Shown piece by piece: positions 19,689-27,490 of a DNA stretch of 64,000 nt. Source of the DNA: CAVTWJ01 sp964525605. GTDB taxonomy: Bacteria > Oederibacteriota > Muellerivitia > Muellerivitales > Muellerivitaceae. The stretch lies in the NCBI GenBank assembly GCA_964525605.1, contig CAZGKT010000005.1:1-64000 (forward strand). The letters are read 5' to 3'. The translations under genes and the position numbers were made by a program. Within the stretch, counting starts at the first letter, position 1. Every line of letters begins with the position of its first letter. The notes beneath the pieces are model-generated. The model searched no databases and was not told the origin of the DNA. It worked only from the letters and a program-made list of their open reading frames with translations.

Positions 19689-20426
19689 ATGGACCCACAA
19701 ATTGAAGCGGCACCGAAGAGAGTATTCAAGATGACGAATAAATATTTGGTCTTAATGATTGAAGATGAAAAGCCGATTCGCCGTTTTTTAAAACCCTATT
19801 TGGAAAATCATGATTTCAAAGTGGTTGAGGCGGAAACCGCCCATGAAGGCCTGGCCCTCGCTTCTTCCCATAAACCGGATCTCATTCTTTTGGATTTGGG
19901 GCTTCCGGATTTGGACGGCTTGGTCGTTCTTCGCCGTTTGCGTGAATGGACCCAGGTTCCCGTTATTATCCTGACGGCCCGGGGTAAAGAAAAAGAAAAG
20001 GTAGAGGGGTTGGACGCGGGTGCGGATGATTATCTCGCCAAGCCCTTTGATGTTGAAGAATTGATGGCCCGCATACGCGTGGCCTTGAAACACTTGAATA
20101 ACATGAAACAGCAGGGCAATGAACCGGTCTTTGAAACCGCCGATTTCAAAGTGGATTTATCGGCTCGAATTGTTACGGTTCATGGCAAAGAAGTCCATTT
20201 GACGCCGAATGAATACAACCTTTTGGCTTTGCTTATCCGTCACGCGGGTAAAGTAGTGACGCAAAAATTGATTATTGGTGAAATTTGGGGTCCCGGCGGG
20301 GATGAACAGGGACGAAATCTGCGTCTTTATATTCATCAACTGCGGCAAAAATTGGAATCGGACCCGGCCCTTCCCCAGTATCTTCTCACCGAACCGGGTG
20401 TGGGTTACCGGCTGAAATACGAATAA
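19689..20426 (+). CDS. KdpE-type response regulator (copy 2)
   Basis: 245 residues from the ATG at 19689 (Shine-Dalgarno GAGGTG); MTNKYLVLM at 19731 is an alternative start. Receiver with MIEDEKPIRRF, phospho-acceptor Asp69 (LILLDLGLPD), LTARGKEK and YLAKPF; DNA-binding domain with LTPNEYNLL and GVGYRLK. Closely related to copies 1 and 3. It precedes its own kdpD by 120 bp but no intact kdpFABC is adjacent, only a kdpC relic 4.6 kb upstream. Confidence 0.9.
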   Translation: MDPQIEAAPKRVFKMTNKYLVLMIEDEKPIRRFLKPYLENHDFKVVEAETAHEGLALASSHKPDLILLDLGLPDLDGLVVLRRLREWTQVPVIILTARGKEKEKVEGLDAGADDYLAKPFDVEELMARIRVALKHLNNMKQQGNEPVFETADFKVDLSARIVTVHGKEVHLTPNEYNLLALLIRHAGKVVTQKLIIGEIWGPGGDEQGRNLRLYIHQLRQKLESDPALPQYLLTEPGVGYRLKYE

Positions 20427-20545
20427 ATCCTGTTCTTGACCCCTTAATAATTAATTAAATCTTGCCCGAGCCCCGGTTTTTCCAATCATCCATTGAATTA
20501 TTTGCGGTTAAATGGGTATGGCTGACCATCAAAGATGGGATCGAT

Positions 20546-23248
20546 ATGAAAGATAAACGCCCGAATCCGGATGAACTACTCAAAAAATTTAACGAAGACG
20601 AAAAAGCGCGTCACCGTGGAAAACTAAAGATCTTTTTCGGGGCCTATCCCGGCGTGGGGAAAACTTACACCATGCTGGAAGCCGCCCGCCTTAAAAAGGC
20701 TGAAGGGGTGGATGTAGCTGTTGGAATTTTGGATACCCACGACAGCAAGGAAACGGAAGCCCTCCTCGCGGGCATGGATATCATCCCACCTTTGGAAATA
20801 TGGCAAAGGGGTGTGCTTTTAAAAGAATTGGATTTGGATCAGGCATTGAAGCGGCGCCCCGGCCTCCTGATCGTGGATCATTTGGCTCATTTGAACGGGG
20901 AGGGTATCCGCCACCTGAAACGCTGGCAAGACGTGGAAGAGATACTTGAAAGTGGAATCGACGTCTATACCACCCTCAATGTTCAGCAACTCGAAAGTCT
21001 GCACGATATCGTCATCCGGCTCACCGATATTATGGTTTGGGAGACGGTTCCCGATTCGGTTCTTGAAAACGCGGATGAACTGGAACTGGTGGACCTGCCC
21101 CCTAGCGACCTTTTGGAACGCCTGGATAAGGACCTGATCTTCATACCCGAGGCTCATCAACCGGCCAATTGGCATTTTTTCAAGCGGGCCAACCTGGACG
21201 CTTTCCGCGAGATGGCCCTACGGATCACGACCGATTGGGTGAACGATCAGGTCCAGATTCATCACCGGGGCATGGCCAGTTCCCAGGCCTGGCCCATTCG
21301 AGAACGACTGCTGGTCTGTATCAGCGCCAGTCCCTCCTCCGCCAAATTGGTCCGAGCCGCCCACCGCATGGCCAAAAGCATGCGGGCCGACTGGACGGCG
21401 GTTTACGTGGAAGCGTCTTTTCACTCGGAAAACAAAGAAAAAGATTTGGAAGCCATGGCCATCCAACATTTAAGGCTGGCCGAGAGGCTGGGAGCGGAAA
21501 CGGCCATCCTGACGGGATCGGACTTCGTGGATGAAGTTCTGACCTACGCCCGGGATAAAAGCGTGACCCGGATATTAGTGGGCTCCCCGTCCAAGCGATC
21601 CTGGAGACATCTATTTTCAGGCTCCAGGGTCAACCGGTTATTACGGGAGTGCAGGGATATTGAGGTGGCCGTGACACCCGGGGATTCGGACGAACTGGCG
21701 CCCAAGGTGGTGGGAAAGTCGCCCTTGAAGTGGGATTGGAAAGGTTTCGGATTCACCTTTTTGGAAATGGCGCTTTGCACGGCGTTCAACCAAATCATTT
21801 TTATGTATATGGACCCCTCCAGCCAGACGCTCATTTACGTCAACCAAATCATGGTCTATCTCCTGGGCGTAGCGGTTTTGTCCGCTTCCCAGGGTGTATG
21901 GCCTTGTGTGGCGGCCTGTATCCTGAACGTCCTTGCCTTCGACTTTTTTTTCGTCCCGCCCCTGTATGAATTTGACGTTTATGACAGCCGATATATCACC
22001 ATTTTCTTGGTCATGCTGACCGTGGGCCTCATCATCAGCAACTTGACGGTACGCATGAAAACCCAAACCCGGCTCTCTCGCTTAAGGGAGCGCCGAACGG
22101 AAGCCCTTTACGGCCTTTCCCGGGAACTGGCGTCTACCCGTGGTACGAACGAACTTTTAAACGCGGCGGTGAAGCATATTTCCGAGGTCTTCGAAAGTTC
22201 GGTTACCGCTTTTCTACCCAATGAACAAAATCGGCTTGAGGCGCGATGCTCCACCACCGCGGACCCGCATCTTTCATCCAAGGAAATGGGGGTAGCCCAG
22301 TGGGCCTATGACTTGGGGCAAATGGCGGGCAAGGGGACGGATACCCTTCCGGACGCGCAGGAGCTTTATGTTCCCCTTTTGGCCGGGGGCGAGCCAGTGG
22401 GAGCGTTGGGCGTGAAATCTCATTTCCCGGACAGGCTTTTTATTCCGGAGCAGCTCCACCTCCTGGAAGCTTTCGCTCACCAGACCGCCCTGGCGGTTTT
22501 AGGGGACAAACTGGCCGAGGAAAAGCAGGAAGCCCAGTTGCAGATGGAAACGGAAAAATTACGAAGTTCCCTCTTGAGCTCCGTATCGCATGATTTGCGC
22601 ACCCCCCTGGCCACCATCAAGGGAGCCATTGGAGGATTGTTGGAGTCGGGCGAGGCGATGGGGGCTGCGACCCGGCGGGATTTTCTGGAAAACGTCCACG
22701 AAGAAACCGGCCGTTTGGAGAGGCTGGTGACCAACCTGTTGGAAATGACCCAGATCGAAGCGGGCACGATCCAACCCAAAAAGGAACCCAACGACCCACT
22801 CGATGTCATCGGCTCCGCGGTAGCCCGGGTTCGCAAGCGGATGAACGGAAGGAAATTGGAAATGAATGTTCCGCCCGACCTTCCCCTGGTTCCCATGGAT
22901 GGTCTCCTCATCGGCCAAGTGGTGACCAATCTTTTGGACAATGCCTTGAAATATACCCCGGAAGGAAGTCCCCTCGAAATCACGTCTTGGATCGATAAAA
23001 ATATATGGGTGGTCCAGGTGGCGGACCGGGGTCCGGGAGTGCCCGCACAAGACCTGTTGCATTTATTCGACAAGTTTTATCGGGGCCCGCAGAAGGAAAA
23101 AAAGAGTGGCGCCGGATTGGGGTTGGCCATTTGTAAGGGCATGGTCGATATCCATCGGGGGACATTGACGGCTGAAAACCGGCCGGAGGGTGGAATGATT
23201 TTCCGCTTGGCTTTGCCGATTGAACCGGAAGTTATAAAAGGTTTGTGA
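20546..23248 (+). CDS. KdpD-type sensor histidine kinase (copy 2), diverged KdpD domain
   Basis: 900 residues from MKDKRPNPDEL at 20546. Walker A is intact (GAYPGVGKT), but the next motif is changed from the canonical VDELAHTNAPGSRHPKRW to VDHLAHLNGEGIRHLKRW, losing the conserved acidic residue. The USP domain has S-A-S, 20 residues, then WTAVY, close to the SxS-X20-FTAxY motif of the c-di-AMP-binding USP domain of S. aureus KdpD. DUF4118 membrane helices, GAF, HisKA (SSVSHDLRTPL) and HATPase (NLLDNALKYTP, GLGLAICKG) follow. It is likely a sensor with altered input that shares the KdpE regulon. Confidence 0.9.
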   Translation: MKDKRPNPDELLKKFNEDEKARHRGKLKIFFGAYPGVGKTYTMLEAARLKKAEGVDVAVGILDTHDSKETEALLAGMDIIPPLEIWQRGVLLKELDLDQALKRRPGLLIVDHLAHLNGEGIRHLKRWQDVEEILESGIDVYTTLNVQQLESLHDIVIRLTDIMVWETVPDSVLENADELELVDLPPSDLLERLDKDLIFIPEAHQPANWHFFKRANLDAFREMALRITTDWVNDQVQIHHRGMASSQAWPIRERLLVCISASPSSAKLVRAAHRMAKSMRADWTAVYVEASFHSENKEKDLEAMAIQHLRLAERLGAETAILTGSDFVDEVLTYARDKSVTRILVGSPSKRSWRHLFSGSRVNRLLRECRDIEVAVTPGDSDELAPKVVGKSPLKWDWKGFGFTFLEMALCTAFNQIIFMYMDPSSQTLIYVNQIMVYLLGVAVLSASQGVWPCVAACILNVLAFDFFFVPPLYEFDVYDSRYITIFLVMLTVGLIISNLTVRMKTQTRLSRLRERRTEALYGLSRELASTRGTNELLNAAVKHISEVFESSVTAFLPNEQNRLEARCSTTADPHLSSKEMGVAQWAYDLGQMAGKGTDTLPDAQELYVPLLAGGEPVGALGVKSHFPDRLFIPEQLHLLEAFAHQTALAVLGDKLAEEKQEAQLQMETEKLRSSLLSSVSHDLRTPLATIKGAIGGLLESGEAMGAATRRDFLENVHEETGRLERLVTNLLEMTQIEAGTIQPKKEPNDPLDVIGSAVARVRKRMNGRKLEMNVPPDLPLVPMDGLLIGQVVTNLLDNALKYTPEGSPLEITSWIDKNIWVVQVADRGPGVPAQDLLHLFDKFYRGPQKEKKSGAGLGLAICKGMVDIHRGTLTAENRPEGGMIFRLALPIEPEVIKGL

Positions 23249-23277
23249 TCGCCATTAATCCATTCAAGGGATATTTC

Positions 23278-24492
23278 GTGAAAAAAATATTTAAAATTCA
23301 AATCGCACTTATCCTCTTCATGCTCTGGGAAGTGAGCCAGGCCCATTCCCAAGAAATCGCCCATGTTCAATTTACTTTGGACAGTCAAAACAAAGAAGTT
23401 CATATCACCTATGACTTTTATGATTCCCAGGACAGGGCCGAGGATGTATTGATTCAAGCATCAAATGATCAGGGTAAAACATGGGACATCCAGCCTTCCC
23501 CCCAATCTCTTCAAGGAGACTTGCATGGGGTGAGGCCGGGCAAGGGAAAAAGCATTACCTGGAAGGCCGGGGACGATTTCCAGGCCTTCTCGGCCGAATT
23601 GTTCCAGGTGAGGCTCCTCTTGGTGCAAGTGGTGGCCTCCGCCTCCTCCGCCTCCACCCTCCTGGACCCAACGGCGGAAGCCACCAAGGAAGCCGGCGCG
23701 GAGGAAAAGGAAAACCAACTTGAGCTGGATCAAACGAAAAATCTTCCCCAGTCAATCACCGGCAAGGATGGAGCGGCCATGGTGTTGATTCCAGCGGGAT
23801 ATTTCAGGATGGGCTCTCCGAAAGACAAGGGAGAAAAGGACGAGAAACCCGCGCACCAGGTTTGGGTTAGTTCTTTTTACATGGATCAAACATTGGTAAC
23901 GTTCGACCGCTATGACAAATTTTGCGACGCCACGGGTCGGCCAAAACCATCGGATGGCTTTGTTCTTTACAACAAGCCCTCACCTCATTGGGGAAGGGGT
24001 AGCCATCCTGTCTTAAACCTGACCTGGAAGGCGGCGGACGCCTATTGCAAATGGGCCGGGGGGAGACTTCCCACGGAAGCTGAATGGGAAAAGGCCGTCC
24101 GGGGGGGAACTGAATCGACTTATTTTTGGGGAAATGATGGGGGACAGGCCTCCCAATACGCCTGGTATGAGGGAAATTCCTACTATAAAACCTGGCCGGT
24201 GGGTCAGTTAAAACCTAACCCCTTCGGCCTTTATGACGCCGTGGGAGATCTATGGGAATGGGTGTCCGATTGGTACAGCGCTGATTATTACGTCTCAAGC
24301 CCGGGACGAAATCCGACAGGACCGGTCGAGGGCAAATCAAAAGTTTTACGGGGCGGATCTTTTGCCAACGGCGATGACTGTCTGCAGTCCGCTCACCGGA
24401 GTAATTGGGATCCCGAAAAAGAGGATGGACAGGAACTGATGGGACATTTACATGAACATGGCTGTCGCTGTGTTCAGGAAGCAGTTCAATAA
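23278..24492 (+). CDS. Secreted SUMF1/formylglycine-generating-enzyme-like protein
   Basis: 404 residues from the GTG at 23278, where a signal peptide begins (KIFKIQIALILFMLWEVSQA). The frame is open to a GTG at 23245 that overlaps kdpD. An N-terminal beta domain (~25-125) and an acidic/Ala linker precede an FGE-sulfatase domain (MVLIPAGYFRMGS ... GRLPTEAEWEKAVRGG ... NPFGLYDAVGDLWEWVSDWY ... VLRGGSF). No clear pair of catalytic cysteines as in true formylglycine-generating enzymes, so a structural or binding role is more likely. It follows kdpD copy 2 and may be cotranscribed. Confidence 0.8.
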   Translation: MKKIFKIQIALILFMLWEVSQAHSQEIAHVQFTLDSQNKEVHITYDFYDSQDRAEDVLIQASNDQGKTWDIQPSPQSLQGDLHGVRPGKGKSITWKAGDDFQAFSAELFQVRLLLVQVVASASSASTLLDPTAEATKEAGAEEKENQLELDQTKNLPQSITGKDGAAMVLIPAGYFRMGSPKDKGEKDEKPAHQVWVSSFYMDQTLVTFDRYDKFCDATGRPKPSDGFVLYNKPSPHWGRGSHPVLNLTWKAADAYCKWAGGRLPTEAEWEKAVRGGTESTYFWGNDGGQASQYAWYEGNSYYKTWPVGQLKPNPFGLYDAVGDLWEWVSDWYSADYYVSSPGRNPTGPVEGKSKVLRGGSFANGDDCLQSAHRSNWDPEKEDGQELMGHLHEHGCRCVQEAVQ

Positions 24493-24610
24493 AAGTAGTT
24501 TTTCGGCACTCCTATTCCATTCAATTCTCTGATGGCCTCAAGACCCGGGAAAGAATTTTTTTGGTTCGCAAAACGTGTGGTGCCCTCATTTTTTTCATCC
24601 TAAACACTTT

Positions 24611-24703
24611 CCTAACGATGTTCTAACTCCTTCCTAACAAACGCCCCCGCAACAAATCCGGAACACCATCTAACAGCATCCTAATCGGCTCTCGCCGTAT
24701 ATT
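24611..24703 (+). promoter_or_regulatory. Direct-repeat activator promoter with five boxes
   Basis: TAAC boxes start at 24613, 24624 and 24635 (11-bp period). A second pair, TAAC 24671 and TAAT 24682, is followed by GCCGTAT at +23 and the -10 TATATT at 24698-24703 (+27). TAACAGCATCCT is shared exactly with the kdp promoter apart from the last base pair context. It is the richest site of the set. Confidence 0.75.
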
Positions 24704-24775
24704 TACGTTGCAAGAAGGGAATTGGTTCCCGAAAAAATTTCCAAATAGCGGAACCGAAGAAAGAGAGGGGATTCC

Positions 24776-24868
24776 ATGATTCAACTCATCGTACTCATGC
24801 TGGGTTTAGTTCTCGCCACAACCGGTTTGTCCGGGTTCATTCTTTTGAAAAAGGAGGAAATGTTTTGA
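24776..24868 (+). CDS. Small single-helix membrane protein
   Basis: 30 residues, MIQLIVLMLGLVLATTGLSG then FILLKKEEMF. The Shine-Dalgarno is AGAGGGG. One helix, then a C-terminal KKEEMF reminiscent of the KdpF ending KPEWF, so it may be a KdpF-like peptide (inference). It lies 73 bp after the -10 of a kdp-type promoter, the same leader length as in the kdp operon, and 40 bp before a secreted-protein gene. Confidence 0.6.
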   Translation: MIQLIVLMLGLVLATTGLSGFILLKKEEMF

Positions 24869-24908
24869 ATTAAAAATTTTTTTAAAATTGCTGAAAAGGA
24901 GAAACAAG

Positions 24909-25343
24909 ATGAAAACTTTAAAAAGCACTTCAACCTTAGCGTTGGCCTTAATACTAGGAACGACCTCACTAAGTTTCGCGGGAAATCACCCGGCTTTGAC
25001 CTATCCAGGAGCAGCCCTGGCCTCGGCCAATGCGCCGGTTCAAATTGAAGAAGTGACCCCATGGCACAAAGGGGCCATCAAATACGCTTCAGGTATCATG
25101 ATGATCGGCGCTTGGTACCAGGCCTGTCCGGTGAGCCACATGATTCTTAATTCCAAGCACGAGGCCGAAGTGACCTTGTCCAATGGAAAAAAGATCATGC
25201 TCGCCTCAGCGGCTTTAAAGGATGAGGTGGAAGCGAACCTTGGTAAATACGCACCCTTTATGTATGGAGCTTCGGCGATCAGCGGCGATTCTTCGGCTCG
25301 ATTTGCCCAAGCCAGCCTTGGGAGCGTGTCGGTTGTGAAGTGA
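24909..25343 (+). CDS. Hypothetical exported protein
   Basis: 144 residues from MKTLKSTSTL at 24909 (Shine-Dalgarno AAAGGAG); a 7-codon extension upstream lacks one. The signal peptide cleaves after SFA. The mature part has two hydrophobic stretches (GIMMIGAWYQACPVSHMIL and FMYGASAISG) and one pair of nearby Cys-containing segments. No family recognised. First exported product of the kdp-type promoter operon that continues into the PII genes. Confidence 0.65.
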   Translation: MKTLKSTSTLALALILGTTSLSFAGNHPALTYPGAALASANAPVQIEEVTPWHKGAIKYASGIMMIGAWYQACPVSHMILNSKHEAEVTLSNGKKIMLASAALKDEVEANLGKYAPFMYGASAISGDSSARFAQASLGSVSVVK

Positions 25344-25382
25344 AGGCGTTTCAGCGTCAATTAACGGGTCGGAGGTGACGAG

Positions 25383-25784
25383 ATGAAAAAGATAGAGGCC
25401 ATTATCCGGCCCGTTAAATTTGACGAAGTGAAGGCGGCTTTAGCCGAAGCCGGCTACGGGGGAGTTACGGTCACGGAAGTCGAAGGCCATGGCACCCAAA
25501 AAGGCTTCACGCAGGTTTGGCGCGGCCGTGAGTACAAGGTGGAACTGCTACCCAAGATCAAACTGGAAATTGTCTGTCCCGCCAAGGACGCGGCAAAGAT
25601 AGTCCGTGCCATTATGAGAAGCGCCCAAACGGGCCAAGTGGGGGACGGAAAGATTTTCGTTTATGAAATCGCCGAAGCCTACCGGATCAGCAGCGGGGAA
25701 GAAGGAGAAAGGGCCCTTTCCGAAAACCAGGTTCCGAACCCAAAACCCGGTCGTCTGGGTGAAATTCTTTTTAGCAGGGCTTAG
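25383..25784 (+). CDS. PII-family signal protein (paralogue 1, near-canonical T-loop)
   Basis: 133 residues. PII core KKIEAIIRPVKFDEV; T-loop GHGTQKGFTQVWRGREYKVE with the RGxEY tyrosine (uridylylation position) retained; B-loop TGQVGDGKIFV; C-loop YRISSGEEGERAL. A ~20-residue C-terminal extension is unusual. PII trimers sense ATP/ADP and 2-oxoglutarate and control transporters or enzymes. The gene is 39 bp behind an exported protein, with Shine-Dalgarno GGAGGTGACGAG. Confidence 0.88.
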   Translation: MKKIEAIIRPVKFDEVKAALAEAGYGGVTVTEVEGHGTQKGFTQVWRGREYKVELLPKIKLEIVCPAKDAAKIVRAIMRSAQTGQVGDGKIFVYEIAEAYRISSGEEGERALSENQVPNPKPGRLGEILFSRA

Positions 25785-25818
25785 ATCGGCTGAACCAAAA
25801 ATTGTCCGCATAAGGGGG

Positions 25819-25850
25819 AGGCCGACCTGAAAAGGCCGGCCTTTTTTTTT
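25819..25850 (+). terminator. Rho-independent terminator between PII genes 1 and 2
   Basis: The stem AGGCCGACCT/AGGCCGGCCT with loop GAAA is followed by nine T. Genes downstream are therefore read through at a lower level or have their own promoter. Confidence 0.85.
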
Positions 25851-25874
25851 GAAACAGCCTGAGGGGAGCACGTC

Positions 25875-26261
25875 ATGTTAAAAATTGAAGCGATAATTCG
25901 GCCCGAAAAATTAGAACCAGTTTGCGCTAGATTACGGCGGGTAGGTTACCCGGGAATGATGGTGATGGAACTGGAAGGTCATGGCCGCCAAGGGGGCCTG
26001 CATTCTCATTGGCCCCAGGGGATGAGGGTCGATTTTCTCCCCAAAGTACGGATCGAAATGGTGGTGGAAAACAGGGATCAAGATAAGGTGATTCGCGCCA
26101 TCCTTTTGGGTGCGCGGACCGGTGAAGAAGGGGACGGAAAGATTTTCATCACCGAGATCAAGGAAGCCATCCGGATCCGCACGGGCGAGAAGGGAATCAA
26201 TGCCCTTTCGATGGAGAAGGGGTCTGTCCGTGAAAAGGTGGTCGTTTCCAGCCATTCTTAG
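25875..26261 (+). CDS. PII-family protein (paralogue 2, altered T-loop)
   Basis: 128 residues. The PII core is kept (LKIEAIIRPEKLEPV, GDGKIFITEIKEAIRIRTGEKG), but the T-loop reads GHGRQGGLHSHWPQGMRVDF. The Tyr used for modification is absent and the loop is His/Trp-containing. Nucleotide-binding B- and C-loops are intact, so it probably binds nucleotide but is not uridylylated. Shine-Dalgarno GAGGGGAG. Confidence 0.85.
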   Translation: MLKIEAIIRPEKLEPVCARLRRVGYPGMMVMELEGHGRQGGLHSHWPQGMRVDFLPKVRIEMVVENRDQDKVIRAILLGARTGEEGDGKIFITEIKEAIRIRTGEKGINALSMEKGSVREKVVVSSHS

Positions 26262-26330
26262 AACGCTTAAATATTCAAAGCTAAGCCGGGTATTTCTTTA
26301 AATTTAATTACGGAAAAAGGGATTTCAATT

Positions 26331-26666
26331 ATGAAACGTATTGAAGCGATTGTTCGGCCGAATTCCTTAAGGGCGGTTTTGGCCAGTTTGGAAGCCGTCG
26401 GCTATGCCGGAGTGACAGTCCTGGAGGCCCAAGGCCATGGGACGCAAAAAGGCGCAACCGATATTTACCGAAGTCAAAGTGTGGAGGGGCTCCTTCCCAA
26501 GTTAGTGGTTTCGATGGTGGTGGAAGACAATTTGGTGGAAAAGACCATCGATTCTATCGTCAAGGCTGCCCGCAAGGGCGAAATTGGGGATGGAAAAATA
26601 TTTATCTATTCGGTCGTGGATGCCGTGCGGATCCGCACTGGAGACAGAGGCAAAGCCGCCCTCTGA
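26331..26666 (+). CDS. PII-family protein (paralogue 3, altered T-loop)
   Basis: 111 residues. KRIEAIVRPNSLRAVL core and GDGKIFIYSVVDAVRIRTGD loops. The T-loop is GHGTQKGATDIYRSQSVEG, shortened and lacking the RGxEY segment. Third of three tandem PII genes, with no amt, glnA or other nitrogen gene adjacent. A specialised regulator of a transporter is more likely than a standard GlnB. Confidence 0.85.
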   Translation: MKRIEAIVRPNSLRAVLASLEAVGYAGVTVLEAQGHGTQKGATDIYRSQSVEGLLPKLVVSMVVEDNLVEKTIDSIVKAARKGEIGDGKIFIYSVVDAVRIRTGDRGKAAL

Positions 26667-26755
26667 GAAGTCGCTCTCCAGAAAAACATTTCAACATCTT
26701 GCGCCGTTTGTTCTGTCGTTTCCTCATTTCCCATTTTGGGCCGTTAATCTGAAAT

Positions 26756-26839
26756 TAACATTTGTTAATTGTTGCTAACACTTTCTAAACAATTCCGGCT
26801 TTCTTCTAACAGCAACTTAATGCGCTCCTGTCGTACACT
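26756..26839 (+). promoter_or_regulatory. Direct-repeat activator promoter of the HTH-efflux operon
   Basis: TAAC/TAAT/TAAA boxes at 26756, 26766, 26776 and 26786 precede the standard pair TAAC 26807 and TAAT 26818, GTCGTAC at +23 and the -10 TACACT at 26834-26839. The start codon at 26846 lies only 7 bp after the -10, predicting a leaderless transcript. Confidence 0.7.
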
Positions 26840-26845
26840 TCCGCC

Positions 26846-27490
26846 ATGAAGAATTCACATTTGTTAATTTTAATGCGCGAAACGAAACTTTCGCCTGAGC
26901 AGATGGCGAAACGCCTGGGAATTTCCAATATGACTATCCGGCGCTGGATGAAAAATGCGCCGGGGAAAACAATCCCGGCGATCTACGAAAAAACCGTTTG
27001 GGACGCAGTTTACCAGATGGTCGCGGAGGGGATGCTTTTACCCGAATCGGCGTTCGTGCGGAAAGCCTTGAGGGAAAGCCAAAGGCTTTACTTCCGTGCC
27101 GCCATGAAGAGCCTGGGCTTCAAGGCTTCGGGTCGGAGGACGGAGCGGTTCTCGATGGATTCCATCATGAAGGGGCTGTCCGAGATCGGCGCCGCGCCCG
27201 GGCACCGGCTCGAAGTGGAGAAAAAACAAAAGAAGATTTCCTCCTTCGTAAACCTGGGAAGCGATTGGAAAGAGAGGATTTCCACCTTGAAGAGGGTGGT
27301 ATCCAGTAAGCATTTGACTGCCGGGGAAAAGCTGGTGGCCTATGGGGCGTTGTTTTACCTCTTGTGCCCCTTTGACCTGATCCCGGACAGCGTTCCGGTT
27401 TTCGGAATGATGGACGATTACTGCGTTTTGGGCTTAGCGGCGGAACACTACGGTAAACATAAAAAATTCATGGTCGGGGTTGAGTCATGA
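26846..27490 (+). CDS. HTH protein with C-terminal DUF1232 membrane segment
   Basis: 214 residues. The N-terminal helix-turn-helix (LSPEQMAKRLGISNMTIRRWMK) resembles XRE/MerR-like DNA-binding folds. A basic middle region and a DUF1232-type motif (YLLCPFDLIPDSVPVFGMMDDY, ~residues 167-190) follow, suggesting membrane association. No Shine-Dalgarno precedes the ATG, which nearly coincides with the predicted transcription start. The next start, Met10, is an alternative. Its stop overlaps the tolC-like start (ATGA). It may regulate the efflux operon it heads. Confidence 0.75.
   Translation: MKNSHLLILMRETKLSPEQMAKRLGISNMTIRRWMKNAPGKTIPAIYEKTVWDAVYQMVAEGMLLPESAFVRKALRESQRLYFRAAMKSLGFKASGRRTERFSMDSIMKGLSEIGAAPGHRLEVEKKQKKISSFVNLGSDWKERISTLKRVVSSKHLTAGEKLVAYGALFYLLCPFDLIPDSVPVFGMMDDYCVLGLAAEHYGKHKKFMVGVES

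Noticed and set aside
23278..24492. True sulfatase-maturing formylglycine-generating enzyme
   Set aside because: No sulfatase gene nearby and no convincing catalytic Cys pair; only the fold signature is visible.
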